From contig JAJDDY010000069.1 in the NCBI GenBank assembly GCA_029260075.1, forward strand, positions 19,660-83,659: a DNA stretch of 64,000 bases. The letters are read 5' to 3'. Made by a program: the position numbers and the translations under genes. Shown here piece after piece: positions 8,580-16,267 of the stretch. Numbering within the stretch: position 1 is the first letter of the stretch; each line of letters starts with the position of its first letter. Source of the DNA: Phycisphaerae bacterium. GTDB lineage: Bacteria > Planctomycetota > Phycisphaerae > UBA1845. The notes beneath the pieces are model-generated. The model was not told where the DNA came from and did no database searches. It saw only the letters and a list, made by a program, of their open reading frames with translations.

Positions 8580-9907
8580 GTATAACGAATATCTCGATGC
8601 TCGGGTTCGAAGAAACGCGGGAGCAGCGCATCGACGCGAAGCAATCCGTCGCGCGTTAGAGAAACTTGGTCACCTTCGATCGTCGCCCACCCCTGATCAA
8701 CCAGCGACGCAAACGCCGAAGCGAACGCGTCAGTAATCTCCGTGGAGAACTTGTCTCGAAAGTACTTCGCGTCAATTCGCCCCAGTTTCAACTGAAGGAT
8801 CATTTCACGAATCAGTCGCTGTCGGTCGGTCACGGGTAGCGCCCGCGCGATGGGCAACTCGCCTCGATCGAGCGCAGCCACGTAGTCGTCCCACTGGTCA
8901 AGGTTTTGAAAATGAACCCCGTCGAGGTATGAAAAAGAGGCGACGCCCGCGCCGATCATGTCCGCGCCGCGCCAGATTGAATCACGGTAGACGAATCGGC
9001 CATGGGTCGATGGTTTGACTACGGTATATGCACTCGATACGCGATACCCCGCCTTTTCAAACGTGCGAAATGCGTAGTCGACCCACGCACGCTTTGTCGA
9101 CCAATCCGCGACGGACGGCGCCGCGTCGGACGTCTCGCGCGAAAAGACCGTGTTGAACGGTAGTTCCATCTGATAGACCGTGAGGCTGTCGGGTTCGAGT
9201 TCAAGCGTTCTGTCGACGGCCTCTTTCCACTTGGCTTCGGTATCGCCCATCATGCCCGCGATCAAATCAATGTTGATCTGGTCAAAGCCCACCTCGCGTG
9301 CCCAGTCGTACGCACGAAAAATTTCCGGCGACTTGTGTGCCCGGCCGTTGAGTGCCAGGATGTCGTCATCGACGTGCTCGATACCCAGACTCAACCGCGT
9401 GACGCCGATTCTCTTGATGGCCTCGAGCTTCCCCTTCTTGATCGTGCCCGGTTCACATTCGAACGTGACCTCTTTGGCTTGATCCCACGCCCAATGTTCG
9501 GCGATGCGACCGATCAGACGCTCAAGTTGTTCACTGGAAAGAAACGAAGGCGTGCCACCGCCGAAGTAGACGAACTCGAACTCCCGATCGCGCAGGGCGT
9601 TTCGCTCGGCATAGAGCGCCGTCTCGCGCGCCAACGCTTGGAGATACACGTCCACATCGCTCGAATTCTTCTCCGTGTAGACACGGAAATAGCAGAACTT
9701 GCACCGCTTGCGGCAAAAGGGAATGTGAAGGTACAGGCCGACGGGGCGGGTGTCGCCGCCGACCTCAGATTCGTCAGCCTTCGTGTCCAGCGCCTTCAGC
9801 GCAGCCGGCGCGTGGTCCGTCGACCAGACCGAGTACGGCGGGTAGTTGGAGATGAAGTAACTTCCGACTTCCGTCTTGGCTGTATCGTCAACGATGTTCA
9901 ACGCCAT
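8576..9907 (-). CDS. Radical SAM protein, HemN/HemW family
   Basis: 443 residues. C65-x3-C69-x2-C72 (HIPFCRKRCKFCYF) binds the 4Fe-4S cluster. The cluster motif ends C-Y-F instead of the C-x-C of true HemN, as in HemW-like paralogues. YFGGGTPSFLS and SLGIEHVDDDILALNGR are family motifs for SAM binding, and a HemN C-terminal-type region follows. Location inside a biosynthetic-looking operon, coupled to the chorismate-lyase-like gene, makes a dedicated tailoring role (methyl or methylene transfer, as known for HemN-like natural-product enzymes) plausible. A housekeeping haem role cannot be excluded. Confidence 0.9.
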   Translation of the reverse strand: MALNIVDDTAKTEVGSYFISNYPPYSVWSTDHAPAALKALDTKADESEVGGDTRPVGLYLHIPFCRKRCKFCYFRVYTEKNSSDVDVYLQALARETALYAERNALRDREFEFVYFGGGTPSFLSSEQLERLIGRIAEHWAWDQAKEVTFECEPGTIKKGKLEAIKRIGVTRLSLGIEHVDDDILALNGRAHKSPEIFRAYDWAREVGFDQINIDLIAGMMGDTEAKWKEAVDRTLELEPDSLTVYQMELPFNTVFSRETSDAAPSVADWSTKRAWVDYAFRTFEKAGYRVSSAYTVVKPSTHGRFVYRDSIWRGADMIGAGVASFSYLDGVHFQNLDQWDDYVAALDRGELPIARALPVTDRQRLIREMILQLKLGRIDAKYFRDKFSTEITDAFASAFASLVDQGWATIEGDQVSLTRDGLLRVDALLPRFFEPEHRDIRYT

Positions 9908-10172
9908 AGATCATCCTGCCTGATCATCGAGCCCATGCTATCTCTTCGTACCGCCAACATGTACGTCGCGGGCTCGTCACCCAAGCCGAACCACCCGGCG
10001 CACATCGGACCGCTTGAAGCCACAAGAGCCGCGATAAGACACCGTATGTACGCCCAGCCGAACCGAATCAGTATATCCGACGAACCACGTGTCTACTTTG
10101 TAACAAGCTGTCGAATGACCTCGGCGAGACCGTGCGCGATCACCAGTGTCGCACAACTGCGTCGGATTCGCG

Positions 10173-11348
10173 TTAGCAGAGCGCCATACTATAGACTTGT
10201 AGTAAGTCGTCGGACGTTACCGGCGTGGGGTTGAACCGCGCCGTCCACTGCTCTGATGCTTCCACCGCAAGGGTCGGAAGCATGTCCGCTGGCACGTCGC
10301 AATCGCACAACCGCCGTGGCAACTCCGCTGCTTGCAACATCGACTCCACACGCACCGCCAACGCTTCCGCATCGACGCCCAGCAGGTCATAAGGATTGTC
10401 GCGGCCCCGCGAGTTGAATCTGATTACATGCGGCAGCATCACCCCGACGGCCACACCATGCACGATGCCCAAGTGTGCTGTCAGTGGGTTGGCACAGGCG
10501 TGCGCCGCGCCGAGCATCGAGCGCTCGATGGCTGCACCGGCCAGGTGCGCGCCGAGTAGCATGTCCGACCGGGCATCGGCGTCGGTCGCGTTCTTGATCG
10601 ACAGTTCGAACGAGCGATCGAGTCGCACCCACGCCTGACGCGTACACTCCAGCGACGAGTCGTTGCGCTTGGTTGTCGCCGCCGTTTCCACTGCGTGCGC
10701 GACCGCGTCGATGCTTGTCGCTGCTGCCACACCCCTCGGTTGCGTCTCGGTCAAATCCGGGTCGAGAATCGCTACGCGACAGGCTGCCTTCTTATCGCCG
10801 CAGGCCATCTTCTGATGCGTCGCTGGATCGCTAATCAATGCGAACGACTGCGCTTCGCTTCCCGTTCCTGCCGTGGTCGGTATGGCGATCATCGCGACCA
10901 TAGGCTTGGTCGCCTTACCCACGCCCCAATAGTCCGCGATGCGCCCGCCGTTGGTGTAAAGAAAATTGATCCCCTTGGCGCAGTCCATCGAGCTGCCGCC
11001 GCCGAGTCCGACGAGCAAATCGATGTTGTGATGGTGCGCGACAGCCACGCCGGCGTCGACATGTTTCGTGGTCGGATTCTCCTCGACGCCGTTGAACACG
11101 GTGACGATCATGCCCGCGTCGCTGAGCGAACGAACCGCACGCTCGACGTGGCCGGCACGCTCGATACCAGGGTCGGTGACCAACAGCACGCGCAACCCGC
11201 CTTCGGATTTCGCTTGCGCCCCAACTTGCTCAAGCGTCCCCGCGCCGAACAACACACGTGGGCGACTGTGTTTGAGGATTTCCGGCAGGGCGTCGACGAC
11301 GCCTCCGGATGGATCGGGATCGGAACCTGCGGGTTGCGGTGCGCTCAT
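10173..11348 (-). CDS. Iron-containing alcohol dehydrogenase
   Basis: About 391 residues from ATG 11348, chosen because it overlaps the TGA of the aldehyde dehydrogenase gene as ATGA. An in-frame start at 11435 would overlap that gene by 91 bases. GLGGGSSMDCAKGINF is the NAD(P)-binding loop, IPTTAGTGSE is the family signature, and DAVAHAVE plus HACANPLTAHLGIVHG carry the metal-binding Asp and His residues. It should interconvert an alcohol and an aldehyde in the cytoplasm. The adjacent aldehyde dehydrogenase suggests that the two enzymes act in series. Confidence 0.92.
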   Translation of the reverse strand: MSAPQPAGSDPDPSGGVVDALPEILKHSRPRVLFGAGTLEQVGAQAKSEGGLRVLLVTDPGIERAGHVERAVRSLSDAGMIVTVFNGVEENPTTKHVDAGVAVAHHHNIDLLVGLGGGSSMDCAKGINFLYTNGGRIADYWGVGKATKPMVAMIAIPTTAGTGSEAQSFALISDPATHQKMACGDKKAACRVAILDPDLTETQPRGVAAATSIDAVAHAVETAATTKRNDSSLECTRQAWVRLDRSFELSIKNATDADARSDMLLGAHLAGAAIERSMLGAAHACANPLTAHLGIVHGVAVGVMLPHVIRFNSRGRDNPYDLLGVDAEALAVRVESMLQAAELPRRLCDCDVPADMLPTLAVEASEQWTARFNPTPVTSDDLLQVYSMALC

Positions 11349-12766
11349 GCCGCCGACTCGGTCTGAAAAGCGCGTTGACGGTACAAGTGCTCGAACAGAT
11401 TGCCCTCGTGCGGCTGATCCCAGCTCAGCTGCCACGTCGGAATCGCACCGACGTTGAGTCGATCGATATTGGTAGACGCCATGAGCGATCGGCGTAATGC
11501 AGCGTCATTAGTAATAGCCGAAACGACGAGCGATGGACCGATCGCATCCGCCATGTCGGCTGTTGGACATTCGACGACCGATGCGAAGGGGAACAGAAAC
11601 TCGCGATTGACCAGCGGATGCTCTCGATCTTCGCACCACACGGCGGTGGGCAGTAGGTAGGCGATGCGCCCATGCTGAACCAGTCGCGACGAACCACGAA
11701 GTTGCTCGGTGATGTCCGTCGCACCGTTGACGCGAAGATCATTATCAATCACCGCCGACATGCTCTCGGCCATGGCACGATTGGCGAACGCCGCTACGGA
11801 TGCGTTCGGATCGTCCACAGGAAGCGCTTCAACATCGGCGAAGCGTTTGGCCAACGCCTCGGCGATCGCTTGACCATGTCGCGGTGTCCACACCGCCGAT
11901 GCGTTGATGCACGATCGACCGCCGTTGGCGGCGATGGATGTCGCGATGAGATCCAGGTGTCGAGACCAGTCGTCGGCCAAGTCGTCCCCAAGAATAATCT
12001 TCGAATAGCCCGGGCCGTGAATCTCAACACGCGGATCGTGCTTCCAAGGATCGGTTGTGGCTGATCCGCCGAACAGCATCGACCGATTCGTCGATCGCAG
12101 TAGCTCGCCAGCGCCCGCGTGGTCGGTGGGATAGAAACCGAACGCCTCACGCGGCAGGCCGGCGGCGACGAGCGATTCGATAATCCGCAGCGGTGTCCAT
12201 GGTTCTTCGCGGCCGGGCTTGAGCACGATCGGTGCCTTAAGTGCGATCGCAGGTAACCAAAGGCCATGCACACCGGGCGAGTTGCTCGGAAGCACCGCAC
12301 CAAACACGCGTCCCTCGCGAAAAAAGCTCAGCGACCGACCCTCGTGTGTTCCATATCCCTTATCGATAATGTCGAGATCGAACCCTCGCGTCAGCCCGGC
12401 GATGATGACGTCCATATCCGCCAGCACGCGACGAATTTTGTCGGCGTTGGATCGGCAATACGAAACCGGCATTCCCGTCGTGGCTGATATCTGACGAATG
12501 TAATCGTCGAACGATTGCGTTTCATTCCCGCAAGGCAGCCTGCCGGTCATGAAGAGATCGGCGGCCTTCTTCGCCATCGACAGAATCTCACGCACCGTCA
12601 GCGATTCGAGAACCGTGTCATCCATGCGGTGTACGTCGCGCACGATCATGCCAACGTTGACCTGACTGACCTCAGCCACAGGCTCGCCGGTGGCGTGGTG
12701 AAGCAGCGTCGTATGGCCCACGCTTGTGTAAGCCTTGCCGAATCGTAGGGCTGGTATGTGAAGCAC
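11345..12766 (-). CDS. Aldehyde dehydrogenase-family protein (possible acyl-CoA or aryl-acid reductase)
   Basis: 473 residues. FGAVLPSNSPGVHGLWLP is the cofactor-binding stretch, VLKPGREEPWTP the usual Lys-containing motif and GGRSCINAS carries the candidate nucleophile Cys286. The family pattern GQxC is here GGRSC, as in divergent CoA-acylating members. It oxidises an aldehyde or reduces an activated acid. Sitting directly downstream of an AMP-ligase-like gene and upstream of an iron alcohol dehydrogenase, it resembles an acid-to-aldehyde-to-alcohol module. Direction of flux is unknown. Confidence 0.85.
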   Translation of the reverse strand: MLHIPALRFGKAYTSVGHTTLLHHATGEPVAEVSQVNVGMIVRDVHRMDDTVLESLTVREILSMAKKAADLFMTGRLPCGNETQSFDDYIRQISATTGMPVSYCRSNADKIRRVLADMDVIIAGLTRGFDLDIIDKGYGTHEGRSLSFFREGRVFGAVLPSNSPGVHGLWLPAIALKAPIVLKPGREEPWTPLRIIESLVAAGLPREAFGFYPTDHAGAGELLRSTNRSMLFGGSATTDPWKHDPRVEIHGPGYSKIILGDDLADDWSRHLDLIATSIAANGGRSCINASAVWTPRHGQAIAEALAKRFADVEALPVDDPNASVAAFANRAMAESMSAVIDNDLRVNGATDITEQLRGSSRLVQHGRIAYLLPTAVWCEDREHPLVNREFLFPFASVVECPTADMADAIGPSLVVSAITNDAALRRSLMASTNIDRLNVGAIPTWQLSWDQPHEGNLFEHLYRQRAFQTESAA

Positions 12767-12799
12767 GTGCGTTTCCTTATTGCATGTAGTGGCGATGAT

Positions 12800-13183
12800 T
12801 CAGATACCGGTAATTATGAAGCTGTACTCAGTCGCCTTGTAGCCGAAAACCAAGGCACCTATAAAGGTGGCTTGGCCCACAAAAATCGCCAGCGTATTGT
12901 TCCGCAATATGCCCACGATAGTAAGGACCAATGAATAGGGCACGCAGCCTAGAGCAAGCGAGCGGGCAACGTTGCAAACGAGCCATCCCGAGAACACAAG
13001 GTTCGCGGCCTGCACGCTAGTCGGGCGGATGATCCCGCCTCCCTGCAGGTCCATGATCTCCAGGTTGTTGGTCATGAGCGAAACTTTGAACCAAATCAAT
13101 GCTGCGAACCCTGTGACTGTGGCTGCGATAGGCGGAACGAGCCACCTCGTCGCTACTCTACGGACTGTCCTAGTCTCATTCAT
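12800..13183 (-). CDS. Small membrane protein, unknown
   Basis: 127 residues with four hydrophobic segments (WLVPPIAATVTGFAALIWF, ANLVFSGWLVCNVARSLAL, YSLVLTIVGILRNNTLAIF, FIGALVFGYKATEYSFII). I do not recognise the family. It lies 33 bases upstream of the aldehyde dehydrogenase gene on the same strand, so it may be co-transcribed. Codon use looks ordinary for the region. Confidence 0.6.
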   Translation of the reverse strand: MNETRTVRRVATRWLVPPIAATVTGFAALIWFKVSLMTNNLEIMDLQGGGIIRPTSVQAANLVFSGWLVCNVARSLALGCVPYSLVLTIVGILRNNTLAIFVGQATFIGALVFGYKATEYSFIITGI

Positions 13184-13240
13184 GTAACCAACGGTATCGA
13201 AACGGGAACAATCTAAGAGAGTGCTCGAGAAGGCGTGCTT

Positions 13241-13318
13241 CGAACTGAGACGCGACCGTCAGGGAGCGGTGTTCGCACTTGAAGCCGGACCGCTTCCTGA
13301 CGGGCGCGGTGCTGAAAG
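13241..13318. repeat. Dispersed palindromic repeat family A, copy 4
   Basis: GAGACGCGACCGTCAGGGAG at the left and CTTCCTGACGGGCGCGGTGC at the right. Outer flanks (GAGAAGGCGTGCTTCGAAC and GAACACGTTCTAAG) are shared with copies 8, 9, 11 and 12. Confidence 0.8.
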
Positions 13319-13394
13319 CGACGTCATGAACACGTTCTAAGCCAGTTTCTACGCCCGCGCGGACTCGTGTCCATCGCCGCATCCTTTAGTGCCG

Positions 13395-14495
13395 CTAATA
13401 CACCCCCTCCACAATCGGTTTCGCGAATCCGGAAAACGGTCGCACGTCGGCAATGCCGTCCCAAGGCCAGCGATCACACGGTGGACAGCGAACGCCTTCG
13501 TCGCGCTCCAGGAATCGCGGTAAGAAGAACTCTTTCGTGAGCGTCGTCAGTCGCGTTCGACCCAGTGCGCCGTATTCCGCAAGTTGATCCGTATTGTCCG
13601 GGTCGACCACTTCCATCATCGCCCGTGGGCTTGGGGCGTGATAGATAATGCTGTAGTTGTCCACCGGGTCGAACGGTTTGTGGCACGCAAGACCCATAAG
13701 CGTGTTGCCATAGGTCGGCACAAAGTCGATCGCACCTTCCAACAGTTCCTCGCGTGCGAATCGATGGAACTGAGCGGTAAGCTGAGTGCCACCGCAGAAC
13801 ACGCCTTTGATGCCCATGCGCTTCAGCGATACGCGATCGCACAGGGCTTCGAGCAGTTTCGGTGTCGTGAACAAGCATTGAATATTTTCATGAGCCCGCA
13901 GTAGCGTCAGCCCCTGATTGACCACGTGGTCGCGGTATTCATACATCAGGTCCATGCGGCCGCTCTTGATCAGCTTGACGACCCAGCGCGGATCCATATC
14001 GACGGTAAAGCAGATGCCGCCTCGATGTTGACAAAGATGCTCGACGGCCAAACGGAGTCGGCGCGGGCCCGATGGACCGAGCATCAGCCAATCGGTTCCC
14101 TTGGGGAAACATTCATCCGAGAGGGATTCACTGAAGAGTTCGTAATCAATACGAAAGTCGTCGATGTTGATACGCGCCTTAGGCACGCCCGTGCTTCCAC
14201 CGGTTTCGAACACGAACACCGGTCGGTCGGCTAGGCCCTTGGGCACCCATTGACGAACGGGACCGCCGCGAAGCCATTCGTCTTCGAAGGGCTCGAACTT
14301 ACCCAGATCGTCGTAGCAGTTGACCTCGCGACGTGGATCCCAGCTAAGCTTCGAGGCATAGTCAAGCCAAAACGGGCAGCCCGTCTTCGGGTCGAAATGC
14401 CATTGAACAATCTCGCGCGTGTGCTCATCGAGACGCTTCTTGGCGGCGGCGACGCGCTGGGCGAGTGATGATGAGGTTTGTTCTGCCACAGTCAA
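13395..14495 (-). CDS. Adenylate-forming ligase-like protein (PaaK/LuxE type)
   Basis: 366 residues. VFETGGSTGVPKARINID is the P-loop-like AMP-binding motif of phenylacetate-CoA ligase/LuxE-type enzymes, and TYGNTLMGLA matches the region of their A5 motif. The C-terminal lid domain is short, ending soon after FLERDEGVRCPPCDRWPWDG, which resembles acyl-protein synthetases more than full CoA ligases (usually 430 residues or more). It should activate a carboxylic acid as acyl-AMP and pass it to CoA, a carrier or the downstream aldehyde-dehydrogenase-like reductase. Substrate by context: an aromatic acid. Confidence 0.8.
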   Translation of the reverse strand: MTVAEQTSSSLAQRVAAAKKRLDEHTREIVQWHFDPKTGCPFWLDYASKLSWDPRREVNCYDDLGKFEPFEDEWLRGGPVRQWVPKGLADRPVFVFETGGSTGVPKARINIDDFRIDYELFSESLSDECFPKGTDWLMLGPSGPRRLRLAVEHLCQHRGGICFTVDMDPRWVVKLIKSGRMDLMYEYRDHVVNQGLTLLRAHENIQCLFTTPKLLEALCDRVSLKRMGIKGVFCGGTQLTAQFHRFAREELLEGAIDFVPTYGNTLMGLACHKPFDPVDNYSIIYHAPSPRAMMEVVDPDNTDQLAEYGALGRTRLTTLTKEFFLPRFLERDEGVRCPPCDRWPWDGIADVRPFSGFAKPIVEGVY

Positions 14496-14594
14496 AATTC
14501 GTCCTTCTTTCTCGACAAACTATTAACTTACGTGCGGTCCATTGACTCATTGGGTGACGCATGGCCCCACAGAGCGTATGCATAGGACCGCTGC

Positions 14595-14667
14595 GAACCG
14601 AGCCGCGACCGTAAGGGGGCGGTCTGACTTTTCCGCCAAGAACCCCTCCCTTACGGTCGCGGCTCGT
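14595..14667. repeat. Dispersed palindromic repeat family A, copy 5
   Basis: GAGCCGCGACCGTAAGGGGG at the left and CTCCCTTACGGTCGCGGCTC at the right. Confidence 0.8.
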
Positions 14668-14750
14668 TCGACGAAACCCTTCCTAGGCCGTCGAAGGCGC
14701 GGTCGGTAGCACGAGCTTCCGATCCCTGCACTACCGCAAACCAGCTAACT

Positions 14751-14781
14751 GGATCACCGGCTGGAAGCCGCGCCACACAAG
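14751..14781 (+). repeat. Dispersed repeat family B, copy 1
   Basis: GGATCACCGGCTGGAAGCCG followed by CGCCACACAAG. The small hairpin ACCGGCTggAAGCCGGT is degenerate in this copy. Confidence 0.7.
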
Positions 14782-14806
14782 ATCGTCGGCGGTCGCCGAC
14801 GATATG

Positions 14807-16267
14807 TTAGCCGCCTTGCAGGGCAAACATCGCTCGCCGATTCGTAATGTAGAGCACACCATGAGATGCTACGGGTGTGGTGTACACTGAGTTCACCATA
14901 TCATTGGTGCCGAGAAGTTTCATCTTCTTCCCGTGCTCCATGACAATCAACTCACCATCTTCCGTGCCGAGCATCACCTTGCCGTCTACGACATAGGGTG
15001 AACCCCAAATGGCTGAGAATGTGTCGTGACGCCAATAGCGACTTCCGGTTTTCACGTCCAAACAATAAAGAAAACCGCTCAGGTCTGCCGCATACAACAG
15101 GCCGTCGGCGATGGCCACCGAGGACATAGTGCGGTGAAAATCATCGCCGCCCACGTGCCATACGCGTCCGGTCTCGGTAATGTCACCACGCTTCGTGCCG
15201 TCAATGGCGTACAGATGACCCACGCCTTCGCCATGCTCAGGATCTTGCCCCACAGCGAGGAATACCTTGTTGTCATCGATGACCGGCGTGGCGATGATGG
15301 CGTTGCGCGTGCCCCGACCACCGAGAATCCACTTCGAATCTTTGGGGTTTAGGTCGAACTTCCAAAGCAACTTACCTGTCTTGGGCGCGTAAGAATAACA
15401 CCAGCCGTCACCCCCTCCGAATACAACCTGTGGCACGCCGCCGATGATGCCGTACGCCGGGGAAGACCACTGACCGTGCAACACACTTCCACCCGGGTCA
15501 TTCGCCTCCCACACGATCTTGCCGGTGTGCTTGTTAACAGCCAGAAAATCCGGAGCGTCGGGTTCGGGAATGTTCAAGTGTCCCTCGTCCACGCCATTGG
15601 AGGTGGTTAGAAAAACCAGGTCACCGGCGCCAACCGGCGAGCACGTGGCTAAGTTGTGAGGAAAAACGTCCAGGTCCGCAAACATATCCAGAACCCAAAT
15701 GAAGTCGGCGTCTTGTTTATCTTTGTATTTCTCGTCTTTGTAAGGACCATCGTTCTTACCATCGAGGAAGCCGTTAACGTCTGCACAAATCAACTCACAT
15801 CGATTGCTGATGTAGTAGAGTCGATCGCCATCGACCCACGGTGACGAACAGATCCCCTGTTCAGGCCAATCATTGACCCGGCCGGTGGGCATCTTGTCGT
15901 GCGTCGCTTGCCAAAGGAGTTTTCCCGTCTTTTGCTCGACACAAACCACAACACCCTTGTCGCCCTTGATGCTCGGACGGAGGTGGCCGTTGTTGTTGGT
16001 GCCCACGAAAATCTTCCCGTTCGCAACGACTGGATTGCCATAGGTCTGTGACCCGAGCGGCACGGTCCACTTGAGGTTTTTCTTGGTTCCGATGTCCCAA
16101 TCGCCGACAATGTGGCGCTCACCGGAAACCATGTTCCTGTTCGTCGACCCGCCCCACATGGGCCAATCACCCTTTTTCGCCTTGGAGAGCGGCTCGGCCG
16201 ATACGACCCCGGTCCAACCGGCGCCAACAAACAACAGCAAAGCCATCCATACGTTTGTTCTAGTCAT
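14807..16267 (-). CDS. Secreted PQQ-binding-like beta-propeller protein
   Basis: 486 residues with a signal peptide (VWMALLLFVGAGWTGVVSAEP) and mature start GDWPMWGGSTNRN. Blades such as CVEQKTGKLLWQAT, VNKHTGKIVWEA, YAPKTGKLLWKFDL and LDVKTGSRYWRHD are PQQ-like repeats. A charged insertion, DGKNDGPYKDEKYKDKQD, interrupts the propeller at about residue 170. Its start overlaps the 3' end of the upstream propeller gene by 8 bases, so the two are translationally linked. An extracytoplasmic role is likely; no catalytic site is seen. Confidence 0.92.
   Translation of the reverse strand: MTRTNVWMALLLFVGAGWTGVVSAEPLSKAKKGDWPMWGGSTNRNMVSGERHIVGDWDIGTKKNLKWTVPLGSQTYGNPVVANGKIFVGTNNNGHLRPSIKGDKGVVVCVEQKTGKLLWQATHDKMPTGRVNDWPEQGICSSPWVDGDRLYYISNRCELICADVNGFLDGKNDGPYKDEKYKDKQDADFIWVLDMFADLDVFPHNLATCSPVGAGDLVFLTTSNGVDEGHLNIPEPDAPDFLAVNKHTGKIVWEANDPGGSVLHGQWSSPAYGIIGGVPQVVFGGGDGWCYSYAPKTGKLLWKFDLNPKDSKWILGGRGTRNAIIATPVIDDNKVFLAVGQDPEHGEGVGHLYAIDGTKRGDITETGRVWHVGGDDFHRTMSSVAIADGLLYAADLSGFLYCLDVKTGSRYWRHDTFSAIWGSPYVVDGKVMLGTEDGELIVMEHGKKMKLLGTNDMVNSVYTTPVASHGVLYITNRRAMFALQGG

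Larger units (their letters stand above)
14496..14806. other. Intergenic stretch with repeats
   Basis: No gene is convincing here. It holds a family A palindrome, a family B copy and a degenerate family C start (GGGTGACGCATGGCCC). Confidence 0.6.
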
